From positions 318,960-382,959 of the forward strand of contig CAUYUJ010000370.1 in the NCBI GenBank assembly GCA_963575745.1: DNA of 64,000 nt. The letters run 5' to 3'. The DNA comes from Prorocentrum cordatum (lineage: Eukaryota; Sar; Dinophyceae; Prorocentrales; Prorocentraceae). The notes beneath the pieces are model-generated. The model made no database searches. It was not told the origin of the DNA and saw only the letters and a program-made list of their open reading frames with translations. The stretch's first letter is position 1; each line of letters starts with the position of its first letter. The position numbers were made by a program, and so were the translations under genes. Positions 11,191 through 22,260 of this stretch are shown here, piece by piece.

Positions 11191-11465
11191 TGACCCGGGT
11201 CAATCAAAGGATTGCAAAAAAAACCGAAGGATTGCAAAACCGAAGGATTGCAAAAAACGAAGGTTTTTGTTTGCAATCCTTCGGTTTTTTTGCAATCCTT
11301 CGAAAAAGGGTTTTCTTGCAATCATTAGTTTTTTGCAATCCTTCGACCCAGGTCAGCAGGAAACCCCAAACCTACAAAACAACTGCAATGCAGGCCTTCG
11401 CAAACCCGGGTCAGCCAATACGCGCGGCCGCCTCGCGGCCACGAGCGGCTCGCTGACCCGGGTCA
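11191..11465. repeat. GAAGGATTGCAAA fold-back element, copy 1, with TGACCCGGGTCA motifs
   Basis: From 11205 to 11346, three direct copies of AAGGATTGCAAAA are followed by four inverted copies (TTTTTGCAATCCTTCG), so the sequence can fold into a long stem. The palindrome TGACCCGGGTCA occurs at 11191-11202 and 11454-11465, with near-copies at 11344 and 11404. The same fold-back design recurs at 28716 and 40218. Confidence 0.8.
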
Positions 11466-11928
11466 GCCAGAGGGGGTCTTCGCAGGATCCTGCAGGATCC
11501 GGTGCCCTGGCTGACCCCCGTCTGCATTGACCCCCGTCTCGAAGCTCCCGAAGACCTAGTGGAGCCAGTCCGCCGGCGACGGCGGCTCTCTGGCGCGCAG
11601 GTGAGCGAACGACGACGGATGACGGAAGGAACGCATCCAGACTGGACGACTTCGAGGAATGACGAGCGGCGCGCCCCCAGGTCAAGCGGTGGTCGAGACA
11701 AATGCTGGACCTGGACGACTTGCCCACTGCAGCCGCGCGGCGGACGAGCGGCGGGAGAACCTTGCGTGACTGACTTGCCTGCAGCCGACTAAATCCCCCT
11801 CACAATGAGCTGCACACTGGCCGAAGACCAGACGGCGTGGCGAGTGCGTGGCTGCGCTAGGCGAGCGCGTGCAAGAACACAAGCACCTGATCGGGCGGGC
11901 TGGCGAACCGCGTGTGCAGCGTGCAAGC
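11466..11928. other. No gene recognised
   Basis: Ordinary-composition sequence without a supported open frame. Confidence 0.35.
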
Positions 11929-12428
11929 TCGTCATCGTCATCGTCATCGGTATCGTCATCATCTGCGCCATCATCATCAGCAGCATCATGACCATCACCA
12001 CCATCAGCATCATCACCATCAACCTTAAATCAACATCACCACCAACATCACCACAACCATCATCCGAAGCATCATCATCAGCATCGTCATCATCATCATG
12101 ACCAGAAAATCATCACCATCAACATCGTCATCATCGTCGTCGTCATCATCATCACCACCATCAACATTATCACCATCATCACCACCATCATCCTCGTCCG
12201 CATCCTCATCATCCTCATCGTTATCGTTATCGTCATCCTCCTTATCGCCACCGACGTCGTCGTCATCATCGTCATCATCATCATCCTGAGTATCATCCTC
12301 ATCATCGCCGCCACCACCATCATCATCATTGTCACATCATCAGCATCACCATCAACATCATAATAATAATCATCATCAATATCAACATAATCATCATCAT
12401 CGCCATTATCCCCAACATCACCACCACG
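11929..12428. repeat. Imperfect ATC/GTC/ACC microsatellite
   Basis: About 500 bp of triplets, mostly CATCAT with GTC and ACC variants. Histidine, serine or isoleucine runs read from it are artefacts. Confidence 0.95.
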
Positions 12429-12484
12429 TCGCTCCCAAGCCTGGAGGCACGATGTGTCACACGAGACGACCTCCCGTGCTCCCT

Positions 12485-12551
12485 CGAACAGCCGCCACCC
12501 AGAATGCTGGGCTGGCACGGTGGCGCGACTTGCTGCAGGTAGCTGGATAAC
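12485..12551. repeat. Short dispersed repeat shared with 45855-45918
   Basis: Both copies contain GCCACCCAGAATGCTG, GGCACGGTGGC and GCTGGATA in the same order. Ends undefined. Confidence 0.6.
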
Positions 12552-12955
12552 ACAAGCCTAAACCGATTTCCAAGTTCTGTGACTCCGCCCTAGTTCGACC
12601 TCATTCCCAAACCTCCAATCCAGCTTTTGTCCCAGCTTGCCGCACACTATGTTTCATAGTTCCTGGTGGGAAGGGGGGAGGAAAACGAAGAGGCGAGGGG
12701 GACGATCAGCAAAAGGAAGAAGCAATGCGGAGGACGGGACGATGGCAAGGCAAGGCATACATGAGCATGTACGAAGCAAAAGGGGGCAGAGACGAGCATG
12801 AAGAGCATGATAACATTGACGATGATCGGGCCCGGCGGCGAGCCGTGATCTGAACACCCCAACCTCCCTTGCGCGTGCACCATGACTGGTCTCGACATGC
12901 CAGCCCCCTGGCTGAAACGTGCAAGATCGGAGCTCAACATCTGTGAAGGGGAACT

Positions 12956-13098
12956 GGGACACACAAAGAAATACACACGAATAAAAATACCCCCCATATG
13001 TTCGCATGTTTTATGTTTGTTTTGTCTTCCCCCCGCTTCCTGTTTTTGTGTCTGTGTGTTTTTGTGTCCCCATTTTTGTGTCTGTGTGTTTTTCCTCT
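12956..13098. repeat. AT-rich dispersed element (family C), copy 1
   Basis: Begins GGGACACACAAAGAAATAC, contains TTTTATGTTTGTTTTGTCTTC and ends TGTCTGTGTGTTTTTCC. Termini are roughly complementary (GGGACACACA against TGTGTGTTTTTCC). Copies 2 and 3 lie at 14665 and 16207. Confidence 0.6.
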
Positions 13099-13207
13099 CC
13101 TGAATCTGGTCAAACGCATCCGACTACCACTTCGGGACCCCGGGGCCTCCTGCCCCCGAGTAATCCTCTATCTCCAGCCCTCCTCTGCTCCTCCCGATGC
13201 TCTTCTG

Positions 13208-13370
13208 CTTCCGCTCCACCTCCTGCTCCTCCTCCTCCTCCTCCTCCTCCTCCTCCTCCTCCTCCCCCTCTTGCTCCTCCTCCTCCTCCTCCTCCTCCTC
13301 CTCCTCCTCCTCCTCCTCCCCCTCTTGCTCCTCCTCCTCCTCCTCCTCCTCCTCCTCCTCCTATTCATCC
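13208..13370. repeat. CTC microsatellite
   Basis: (CTC)n with CCCTCTTGCTC interruptions. Confidence 0.95.
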
Positions 13371-14437
13371 TCCGCCCTCCCTCTCCATCGTTCGGCATGA
13401 GCCGTCCTCACGAGGCAATCGACCGCCGAGGCACGGAGCACTGGAAGCATTGCCCTGAGCGTGCCACGACTCGTCATGTCTGCCATCGCAGTCTGCCACC
13501 GAACTGATGACTCGCGCCCCAACCACAGACTTGCTGCACGAAACCGCTCGCTGCATTGATCCCCACCTCTGACATCCCCCGCGGACATGCAAATTGGCGC
13601 TCCGATTCCGCTTCTTGCAGCTGGGTCTCGCGCGCGGGCGCGCGAAGAAGACAGCAAACACGATTGGCTCCCGCATGCGGCCTGTTCGCTCATGCAACGG
13701 GAAGATGCCCGCACGACGGGTCATCGCGCTGCTTGGTTTAGACTGTGCGACGGCGCCAGTCGGTGCCACCTCCACAATGTTACTCCGACGCGCCCAGAAT
13801 GTCTTCCGTGCGAGAGAACATATGGTGTGCAACTGTCGTACATATCGGGCAAGCTTGAACATTGCATGCACGTCACCACCACTTCAGTGTGAGCCAACGG
13901 CCTCGCTGACACGCGTGCAGGACATACGTGTGAGCTCATCAGTAGTAAACTTGTCAGGGACGCGCATGGACGCCTCTCAGCTTCACCCTGGTCTACACTG
14001 AGTGCTGGTCGTCGCCGCCACTCACTGCCCTGGGTCTCTGCGCCTGTTGGCAGTCGCAGCGAGACAGTGAAACAACACGTGTCCCTCCTCCACTCCCTGC
14101 CAGCACCCTCACTTCCCTCTCCCCTGCCGTTCCGCGTCTTCCCCATCTGACTACCTACCAGACCACCCCAACCCAACCCGAAGACCCGAATTTCGGGTTG
14201 GGGGGGGTAAGGGTTCCACATGTGTTTTTTCTATGTTTCCCGACCCCCCCCCACTGGAAATCGAGGGTAAATCTGAGCCTTCGGGTTGGGTTGGGGTGTC
14301 CCTCCTCCACTCCCTGCCAGCACCCTCACCTTCCCTTTCCCCTGCCGTCCCGCGCCTTCCCCACCTGCGCGAGACGCCCTGGCTGCGCCGGCGCGGGAGC
14401 GGCCGGGCATCGGCCACACGCAAGAGTGACCCCCTTG
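13371..14437. other. No gene recognised
   Basis: Frames of 100-168 codons overlap on both strands but none shows a domain or consistent codon bias. 14095-14150 and 14295-14350 repeat TCCCTCCTCCACTCCCTGCC, a local duplication about 200 bp apart. Confidence 0.35.
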
Positions 14438-14562
14438 CCGTCGCTCGGACGTCCATTTCCCGTGCATTTTTCGGTTTCGTGCGTGTTTTTTTGTGCTCGA
14501 TGGTCCAGGATGGTCCCCAAGGGTCCTCGCCGAGAAAAAAGTACACACGTCCGAGCGATGCC
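14438..14562. mobile_element. CCATCGCTCGGACGT element (family B), copy 1
   Basis: 125 bp. The left terminus CCGTCGCTCGGACGT and right terminus ACGTCCGAGCGATGCC are inverted repeats. The interior has TTTTTCGGTTTCGTGCGTG and TGGTCCAGGATGGTCC. Five copies occur in this window. No coding capacity and no clear target duplication. Confidence 0.75.
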
Positions 14563-14664
14563 AGGCCCCAGGCAGGAGACACCTCTTGCGCGCAGCTTGC
14601 CAAGGCGTTGCCGCGCCGCGCCACGACTTGGCGGCCTGCGTGCTTGGGTGTCTGAAGAGGCCCC

Positions 14665-14811
14665 AGGACACAAATAAATACACACACACACATAAAACTA
14701 TGCCCCACATTTTCCAATATTTTCTGGGTTTTTGTGTTCCCCCCCACTTCCCATATTTTCCCATATTTTCTGAGGAATCGACGATTCATTCTGTCTGTGT
14801 GTTTCTTTCCC
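14665..14811. repeat. AT-rich dispersed element (family C), copy 2
   Basis: Starts AGGACACAAATAAATACACA, contains CATATTTTCTGAGGAATCGA and ends TCTGTGTGTTTCTTTCC. Closest to copy 3 at 16207-16350. Confidence 0.65.
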
Positions 14812-15566
14812 TCCTGATGTTTGCCCTACCCCCGCGCCCCCGAAAGCCGCTCACCAAAGGCCACCCCTGCGAAGGGTCACTCTTCCGTGCGGCCGAGGAC
14901 AGGCGGCGATCCTGGCCTCGCCGTCTCCGGCGGAGAAGCTCACGTCCACATCTCCGAGCTGCGGGCGTTCGGGGTCCAGGAGCGTGCAGGGGCCCGGCGC
15001 CAGCCACGAGTGTGGAGCAAGAGAACCACGCCACGGCTGCCACTGAGCTTAGGCTCTGGCGTCATGTCGCCGCCGTCATTGCCAAACCCTCCAACAACCG
15101 TCACTGTCGCCAGCATTGTTTTTTTGCTCCGCTGTCAACACTCGCGCCCAAGCTGCCGTCGTCGCAATCGTCGCCATCGTCACAACGGCTGCATGTGTTG
15201 ATTACCAAACCCATGCTGATCGAATGTCGTCGTATCGCCGGCAAGCGGTCAAGGTGACACTGACTCAGACGGCCAACACCAGTCGCACGGCGTATATCCG
15301 CAATGCCGTAGGTTTAAATGTGCAAGGAAACATGTCCCTCGCACGACAACTGCCACCGACTCTGGCCTGCTGAAGACAAGGGCTAGCCTGGTAAGACGTG
15401 CCGTATAAATTGGGAAGAATATCCTCAAGTGTGTAAGAGCTCCCGATGATCAAATTGAATCGAAGATGTAAGCGCTCTTGACGGGGCCCAACGCCCGGAG
15501 ATCCAGGCACCTCCGGACCTTCATGGGCGTTCTCTGGTCCGCCCGACTTCCCCAAAGGTCAACTGG
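14812..15566. other. No gene recognised
   Basis: No supported coding region or repeat. Confidence 0.35.
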
Positions 15567-15655
15567 CCATCGCTCGGACACACTCCCGTGCATTTTGCCC
15601 AATCTGCTCCTAGGTGGCCCCCGCCGAGGAAAAATTCACACGTCCGAGCGATGCC
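15567..15655. mobile_element. Family B element, copy 2 (internally deleted)
   Basis: 89 bp. Both termini are present (CCATCGCTCGGAC and CGTCCGAGCGATGCC) but about 37 bp of interior is missing relative to the 126-bp copies. Confidence 0.7.
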
Positions 15656-15774
15656 AAGTCAAACGTCATTGAAACACATGGAAACACGCCGCATCTCCCA
15701 ATGTGGTTGGCCCGCGAGGTGGAAACCCGAACTGGCCTCGGGAGCGGCACGGTGGCGGGATGGGCCGGAGACCG

Positions 15775-15990
15775 CCTCCTCCTCGTCCGCCCCCTCGTCC
15801 TCTTCATCCTCGTCCTCGTCCTCGTCCTCCTCCTCCTCCTCCTCCTCCTCCTCGGCCTCCTCCTCCGCCTTCTTATCCTCCTCCTCCTCCTCCTCCTCCT
15901 CCTTGTCCTCCGCCTCCTCCTCCTCGTCCTCCACCTCCGCGTCCATCTCCTCCCTCTCCTGCTCCCTCCCCTTTTCCTCTCCTTCGTGCT
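15775..15990. repeat. CTC/GTC microsatellite
   Basis: (CTC)n with GTC and GCC interruptions. Confidence 0.9.
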
Positions 15991-16206
15991 CCCCCGAGAG
16001 ATTCCACAACGGCGGGGGAGCCGCATCCAAGAGATGGGCTGGCCCAACGTTTAGCCAGATCGCCTTGCCCCGGCAGGCAGGGGGGCGGCGGTGACTCGCC
16101 GCACGCGCCTTAGAGGCCGTCCTGACTTCCCCAGCATCGCTGGTGCCACCTGGGACCAGGAACACCTTTGGCAACACCGTTTCCCCTCCTTCCTTGAAGG
16201 GGCCCT

Positions 16207-16350
16207 GGGACACACAAATAACTACACACAAATAAACATATTCCCCATAGTTTCACATATTTTATTTGTTTTTGTCTTCACCACCACTTCCCATATTTTC
16301 TTACATTTTCTTAGAAATCGACGATGAATTGTGTCTGTGTGTTTTTTCCC
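16207..16350. repeat. AT-rich dispersed element (family C), copy 3
   Basis: Starts GGGACACACAAATAACTACA, contains TTAGAAATCGACGATGAATT and ends TCTGTGTGTTTTTTCCC. Confidence 0.65.
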
Positions 16351-16629
16351 TCCTCCCTCCTGCTCTTCTATCATCCTCCCGCACTCCAGCACCCCCAGAG
16401 GAAGGAGCAATTACACAAACCACAGATATTCGGTGGTCCGAGCGGACTCCTGGGATCTGCGACGAATGCCCCTCCGTGGCGGGAGGAATGCGCCAGTGGG
16501 CCACAGCGCACCTCCGAGGATTCCACGCGGATCTTCGAAAACGCATGTTCCTGTAATCTCGAACTGTTCGAACCCCTCTCCAGCACCCCTCTCCAACACC
16601 CCTCTCCGTCTCCGTCTCCGCCTCCCTTG

Positions 16630-16755
16630 CCATCGCTCGGACGTCCATTCCCTGTGCATTTTTCGGTTTCGTGCGTGTTTTTTTTGTTGCTCGATGGTCC
16701 AGGATGGTCCCCGATGGTTCTCGCCGAGAAAAAATGCACATGTCCGAGCGATGCC
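16630..16755. mobile_element. Family B element, copy 3
   Basis: 126 bp. Termini CCATCGCTCGGACGT and GTCCGAGCGATGCC. The interior matches copy 1 closely (TGGTCCAGGATGGTCCC), forming one subfamily with it. Confidence 0.75.
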
Positions 16756-16824
16756 AGGACTCCATCTCCCGCTCTGGAACTGGCTCGGGGCCGACGCTGC
16801 CCGATCAGCCCGCTCTCGCCCTCC

Positions 16825-16975
16825 CCCTCCTTCCTCCTCCTTCTCCTCCTTTCTGCTCGGCAATTCTGCTCCTCCTCCTCCTCCTCCTCCTCCGCCTCTA
16901 GCTTCCCCTCTCCTCCTGCTCCGTCATCGTCCTCCTTCCTCCTCCCTCCTCCCTCCTCCTGCCTTTTCCTCCGAC
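16825..16975. repeat. CTC-rich low-complexity tract
   Basis: Imperfect CTC and CTT triplets. Confidence 0.85.
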
Positions 16976-17350
16976 GACGCCGAGAACGGTCTCCTGCGAC
17001 GACGAGGGCGATGACCGGGGACACGACGCCGACGAGGACTAAGCTGAGGACGACAACGACGACGAGGGCGACGACGACGACGACCACGACGACAGTGGCG
17101 GCGACAGCGACGGCGACAGTGACGACGACAGTGACGACGACGACGACGGCGACAGCGACGACCACGATCACGACCACGACGACGACGACGACGACGACCA
17201 CGACGACGACGACCACGACGACGACGACGACGACGACGACAGGACGAGGACGAGGACGAGGACGAGGAGGACGAGGAGGAGGAGGACGACGAGCACGAGG
17301 ACGAGGACGAGGACGACGAGGACGACAAGGACGCGGACGACGACGAGGCG
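16976..17350. repeat. GAC/GAG microsatellite
   Basis: (GAC)n with GGC, CAC and GAG variants over about 370 bp. Confidence 0.95.
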
Positions 17351-17549
17351 GACGACCAGCGAGCGGCGAGCGGCCGGCGGCGGCGGCGGCGGGGCGGCCA
17401 GCTCGCGCTGCAGTCTGGTCACCACCTCGCCCCTGGCCTCCTCGGGCCGCGCGGCGCAGGGGCCCTCGAGCGCCGCACGCGCGGCCGCGCGGGCGGGGCG
17501 GAGGGGGGGGGGGGAAGTGATGCCAAGTTTTGGCGAGCACGTCGTGCAG

Positions 17550-17701
17550 AGAGGAGGAGGAGGAGGAGGAGGAGGAGGAGGAGGAGGAGGAGGAGAGGAG
17601 GAGGAGGAGGAGGAGGAGGAGGAGGAGGAGGGGGAGGAGGAGGAGGAGGAGGAGGAGGAGGAGGAGGGGAGGAGGAGGAGGAGGAGGAGGAGGAGGAGGC
17701 A
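17550..17701. repeat. GGA microsatellite
   Basis: Nearly pure (GGA)n. Confidence 0.95.
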
Positions 17702-18560
17702 AAGAGGGGGCCTGTCGAGGCCAGCTGGGACCGCTCGGGGGGGGGGGGGGCTGGCCTGGCCAGCCAGGAATCGACATCGCATCGGAGCGGGGCGGGCCGA
17801 GGCGCGCCCCCGCGCGGCGGCCTTGCAAACTGCGGAGGGGGCGGGGGAACAACAGGAAAGGCGCAGCCGGGATCCCCGCGCGCAGTCCGGTGGTGGGACG
17901 CAGGCATGGCGGGGTACCGCGAGCTCTCGTCTGCGCTGCCTCCTACCCCTCCAGACCTGTGGGAGGGGGAGGGCAGCGGGGAAGGAGGGAGCGCGCCCCC
18001 CCGGGCCCAAAAGGCTCCCGCCCCACGGGAGAAGGGCGAGGGCCCCGCCAGGGAGGGCGGACGGGGGGCGGGGAGGCAGGGAGCACCCCGGAAGGAACCG
18101 TGCACGCCGAGGGCGAGGGGGCGCGACTGCGCCCACCCTGGCCCCCTCGCGATTCGAGGCGCGCTGTGTTCGAGCGCTGTCGTGGATTCCTTGCCGCTTC
18201 CGCGCCTCGGGATGCTCTCCACGCGGCGCCTCGGCGTTCTGGGGGTGCCCGGATCGTCCCGAGCGGCCGCCAGAGACCCGAGCGATGGCCCGGAAGCCTA
18301 ACCACACCGAGCCCCAGAAGGCATCAGCGGGGGAGTTCCCCTGTCCTGTAAATGGTGGTCTTTTCTTGCGCTCCGACGTGCGTTCGACGCGGTTTCGACA
18401 AAGGCGACATGGACTTGACGCGGACTCGCCACTGATAGCGGGCGCGATGGGACAGACGAGGTCTCCTGAAGATCCAGCCGCATCCTTAGATCTACCCAAT
18501 TATCGGCGGTGGACAGACGTCCCTTTAACCGAATACCTTCGAGAATAAACACTAGGGGAT
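17702..18560. other. GC-rich stretch, no gene recognised
   Basis: Several frames above 100 codons are open on both strands because of GC content. None has a recognisable domain. Confidence 0.35.
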
Positions 18561-19260
18561 AATAAAGTTCGGGGTTCAGGGGGAGATAATCAAAGTAGCC
18601 CACCAGACCTCAGCATAATCTCGAAGTAAGAGATGATCAAGAGGAGACCAAGCCGAGCACGTTTTGAGACATCCTTGGCGTTCAGTCTTCATAGAAATAT
18701 CCTCAACAATGGCTTATCTCGCTGGAGACATCCTCGGCAAATCCCTCGATAATAAATGAAAAGGATAAAGAGAAGAGGAAAGGAGGATAAAACAACACAC
18801 CTGAAGATTCAAATGTATTAAATTTTATTTACAAGCGCTTTATGAACATTAAAATTTGTAAGTGCTCGTGTAGGGTAGCTCACGTGCCTCGTTTTCCCTG
18901 GATAATCAACCCCAGCGATAAACAAGTTCAGGGCGCCAGGGGGAAGAGGAGGAGAAAGATATAGAGAGACAGAGAGAGAGAGAGAGACAGAGAGGCCAGG
19001 AAGGAGAAAGAGATAGAGAGACAAAGAGAGAGAGAGAGAGAGAAAGAGAGACAGAGAAAGAAAGAAAGACAGACAGAAATAACTACAAAGGACATTGGTT
19101 TCGCTTGAGACATCCTGAAACAACGTGTTCGCTTCGCTTGATGTTGTTATCTCAACATAAGAAGGAAGTAACTTCGATGGCGAACTTTTCCCGTGATAAT
19201 GAAGTTCGGCCTCCGCGCCCCCGCGCCCCCGACCAAACTCTTATTGGTCGACGATAAAAA
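18561..19260. other. AT-richer island with GA tract
   Basis: Noticeably lower GC than its surroundings. GAGACATCCT recurs at about 18660, 18725 and 19105. An imperfect inverted repeat (TTACAAGCGCTT...) lies around 18830-18870. 18961-19075 is a GA microsatellite. No gene is supported. Confidence 0.5.
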
Positions 19261-19660
19261 ACTCTAACGACTTAAGGGGGGGGATACTTTATTCTCATCG
19301 GCATGCGGTTAGTAAACCACCCTTTCGTGAAAACGGCCTGGGACCAAAAACGACGGACCTGGAGCCGCAAAAATGACGGCCGCGACGCCGTCTCGCGAAC
19401 CGAAAACGGCCAATTCGCTAATCGACGCGTCAGGGTAGGAGGTCTATCAGCCTCCGACAATGAAGACCGAATGTTTCTACAATTCTCGGTCCCTGGGGGC
19501 CCGTTCGCCGGGCCCCGGGGCCGCAAGAAAAACTGCTCAGGATGACAAGTGGGCCCCGGAGAGATTCCAGCCCTCCGAGGGTCCCAGGCTGTGAGAAAAA
19601 ACGCGGCGTAAAACGCGGCGTCGGCGGTCTGGGCGCACAAGTACTGTGGTCACCGATCTA

Positions 19661-19805
19661 CCACAGGGGCGGCCGAGTAAGGGACGAGCGGGGCCTGCCT
19701 GGTCACGACGGCCATAAAGAGTGTCGCCATTCCACCACGGGGGCGGCCGAGCACGGAACGAGCGGGGCCTTTCTGGCCACTGTGGGCCTCACAGGCTCCG
19801 CTCGA
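19661..19805. repeat. 74-bp tandem duplication
   Basis: CCACnGGGGCGGCCGAG and ACGAGCGGGGCCT recur at 19661 and 19735. Confidence 0.7.
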
Positions 19806-20080
19806 AGCCTAGATGCGATGGGGGGGGTGGCCCGAAGACCAGAGTCCCTTCTGAACCACGTGGACGGCATGCCAGCGTCTTGACTGTATGCCCCCCTTGC
19901 TCTCGAGGCCACCCTGCGGTCAGAGAGGGTGCGTTTCACGGGCGCTCGCCTTGGGAGCATTCGGCGGCGTGTTTCGAATCGTGGGGTAGGCCCCCCCCAA
20001 CACTCGGCGCCGTCGATCAGAACCAGGGGGAGTCCCCTCCCCCTAACCCCCCCCCCTCCCGACCCTCCCCCCTCCTCGGC

Positions 20081-20258
20081 GCCGGCGCCGGCGCTGGCGC
20101 TGGCGGCCGCCAGCAGCGCCGACGGCGGGGACGCAGCGACGATGACCAGAGGCAGCCTAAAAGGGGGGGGTGGTTCCACCCCCCCCCCCCGCGCCGGCGC
20201 CAGCGCTGGCGCTGGCAGCGACCAGCAGCGCCGACAGCGGGGACGCAGCGACGATTAC
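20081..20258. repeat. ~111-bp tandem duplication
   Basis: GCGCCGGCGC...GCTGGCGCTGGC, CAGCAGCGCCGAC and GGGGACGCAGCGACGAT occur twice, starting at 20081 and about 20191. Confidence 0.75.
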
Positions 20259-20560
20259 CACCACCAGCTCCACCACCACCACCACTACCACCACTACTTC
20301 AACCCACCACCACCACCACCAACCCACTACACATCCACCACCGCCACCACCACCACCACAACCACCACCACCACAACGCACCACCACCACCACCGCAAAA
20401 ACCCACCACCACTACAACCACCACCGCAATCTACCACACCACCACCACCACTGCCACAACCTCCACCACTACCAGCAGCACAATTCACCACCACCACCAC
20501 AAACCACCACACCACCACCACCACCACCGCCACCACCACCACCAGCACCACTGCCCTGCA
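20259..20560. repeat. CCA microsatellite
   Basis: (CCA)n with ACA and CAA interruptions. Confidence 0.95.
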
Positions 20561-20822
20561 AGCGGATAGCGTGTCGCTCTGCTCCGCCGGATGTTTTTTT
20601 TTTCAGCAACGCTCAGGGCGTTGCTGTCTGGGGACCTGGCCGCGGACAGCCCAGAACTGGCGGCGCGACACGCTAGGCAAACGTGCCTGATCTGATCCGC
20701 AGCACGACCCTGACATCCCCAGATCGCTCTCGGCAAGGCGCAGCTGCTGGAAAGCATCTCGAGGCTGGAAAGCGGCCGCGAGCCGACGAGAGCTGAAGGC
20801 CATCCGATCGACCACCACCATA

Positions 20823-20890
20823 CCGCACCAGGCGCTGAGCGGAAAGAGGGCGCGGGTCTCCGCACCGGGCGCTGAGCGGAAGGAGGGCGT
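20823..20890. repeat. 37-bp tandem duplication
   Basis: CCGCACC(A/G)GGCGCTGAGCGG occurs at 20823 and 20860. Confidence 0.75.
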
Positions 20891-20923
20891 TCGGCGGCGG
20901 CCGCAGTCATAGTCGTCGTCGCC

Positions 20924-21329
20924 TTGGAGTCCCGAAACGGTGCGGTGGCAGACCGTGCGGTGACCTCGAAACCCCCCGAGACCTCACCGCACGGTCCGCC
21001 ACCGCACGGTCTTGGGACCCTGGAGGCCCCAATCGCCCGAGACGTCCTCGGAGAACGACCCGAGTCCCAAAACCGTGCGGTGACCCCGAATCCCCACCGA
21101 CTCACCGCACGGTGTGTTGGGCGCCCGAGTTATCCGAGGTAACTCGGGTCTGGGGTAACTCGATCTGACCCGAATTACCCCTGATGATTTGGGGCTCTGG
21201 ACGCCCGAATTATCCGGGGTAACTCGGGCTCGGAATCCCGAAACACGAACCCGAGGTATCCCTGACCCGAGTTACCCCTGATGATTCGGGGCTCTGAGCA
21301 TGGTCACCACTCCGTTTGGGGGCCCCCGA
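20924..21329. mobile_element. CCGTGCGGTGA element, copy 1, interrupted by a nested element
   Basis: Starts TTGGAGTCCCGAAACGG and ends GGCCCCCGA. It has repeated inverted motifs ACCGTGCGGTGA and TCACCGCACGGT. It aligns with 63382-63602 except for a 184-bp insertion (21117-21300) of the CCCGAGTTA element, so the sequence resumes at TGGTCACCAC. The flanks are TCGTCGTCG on both sides, a possible target duplication in a GTC tract. Confidence 0.75.
21115..21302. mobile_element. CCCGAGTTA palindromic element, copy 2 (nested)
   Basis: The insert 21117-21300 starts TTGGGCGCCCGAGTT and ends GGGGCTCTGAGCA. It is flanked by TG at 21115-21116 and 21301-21302, where the uninterrupted copy (63574-63575) has a single TG. 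This is consistent with insertion and a 2-bp target duplication. Confidence 0.8.
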
Positions 21330-21720
21330 TCGTCGTCGTCGACGCCCTCCCACCCGGGGCGCGGGTCTCCGCGGCGTCGCCCCTCCGCTCCACGCGCGCC
21401 TCGGGCAGCCGCGCCCTCTCCGAGTTGCCCTGGCCCCCGCCGCGCCTGGCGGGGCCCGCCCGCAGCCGCCGCTGCCGCCGACGCTGCCGTCGGGCCGCCG
21501 GCGTCGCGCGCGTCCCTCGTCCCTTCCCTCGCCCACCCTCCTCGCCCCTCCCTCCTCCACAGTTGCTCAATATGAATACTACTCTCCCTCTTCCCCTGAT
21601 GGCGTGCTGGGAGTGGCCGACCCCCCCCCGCGTGCTGCTTTTTACACACAGGATCCCCGGGAGTTGGGTCTTCGCCTGCGTTTTTTTTTTTTTTGTTGTT
21701 GTTTTTTTTTTGTTGTCAAA

Positions 21721-21996
21721 ATGCTGGCCTTCACCGGCGTCGCCGCCCTTCGCGCCCGCCTGGGCCCGTCGGCGCCGTCGCCGTCGCCACAGCCAGCGCC
21801 GTCGCGGACGCGCGCGCTCTGGGAGCGCGCGGGCTGCTCACCGAGCGTGCTCGTCGCAACTCTGCTGCCGGTCGCGGTCGTGTCAGCCGCGGTGGCGGCG
21901 TTGGTCTCGCTCGCGCCGTGGGAGTCGGGACTGGTGCTGCTCACCGACGCGCTCGTCGGAGTGAAGCAGCCCGATGCGCTGGAGTCGCTTTGCTGA
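21721..21996 (+). CDS. Candidate small alanine-rich membrane protein or first exon
   Basis: A 91-codon ATG-to-TGA frame with nearly exclusive G/C in third positions, unlike flanking repeat-driven frames. The product is Ala/Pro/Arg-rich at the N terminus and has one strongly hydrophobic segment at about residues 47-67 (VLVATLLPVAVVSAAVAALV), followed by an acidic tail. A long T-rich tract (21680-21717) directly precedes the ATG, as a splice-acceptor polypyrimidine tract or homopolymer. No family is recognised. It could be an organelle-targeted or membrane peptide, an exon of a longer gene, or chance in GC-rich DNA. Confidence 0.3.
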   Translation: MLAFTGVAALRARLGPSAPSPSPQPAPSRTRALWERAGCSPSVLVATLLPVAVVSAAVAALVSLAPWESGLVLLTDALVGVKQPDALESLC

Positions 21997-22034
21997 GACG
22001 TCTGCGAACTGTGATTTCACCACCTCCTCGTCAC

Positions 22035-22260
22035 ACTCCGCTCCTCCCCTTCGCCTCCCCCTCCTCCTCCTCCTCCTCCTCCTCCTCCTCCTCCTCCTCC
22101 GCTCCTCCTCCTCCTCCTCCTCCTCCTCCTCCTCCTCCCTCTCCTCCTCTCTCTACCTTCTCCCCTCCTCCTCCTTCCTCCCCTCCTCCTTCCTCCTCCT
22201 CCTCCTCCTCCTCCTCCTCCTCCTCCTCCTCCTCCTCCTCCTCCTCCTCCTCCTCTCCCA
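22035..22260. repeat. CTC microsatellite
   Basis: (CTC)n with short TTC and GCTC interruptions. Confidence 0.95.

Noticed and set aside
16324-18548. Frames up to 493 codons rich in Ser, Val, Glu or Gly
   Set aside because: Encoded by CTC, GAC and GGA microsatellites.
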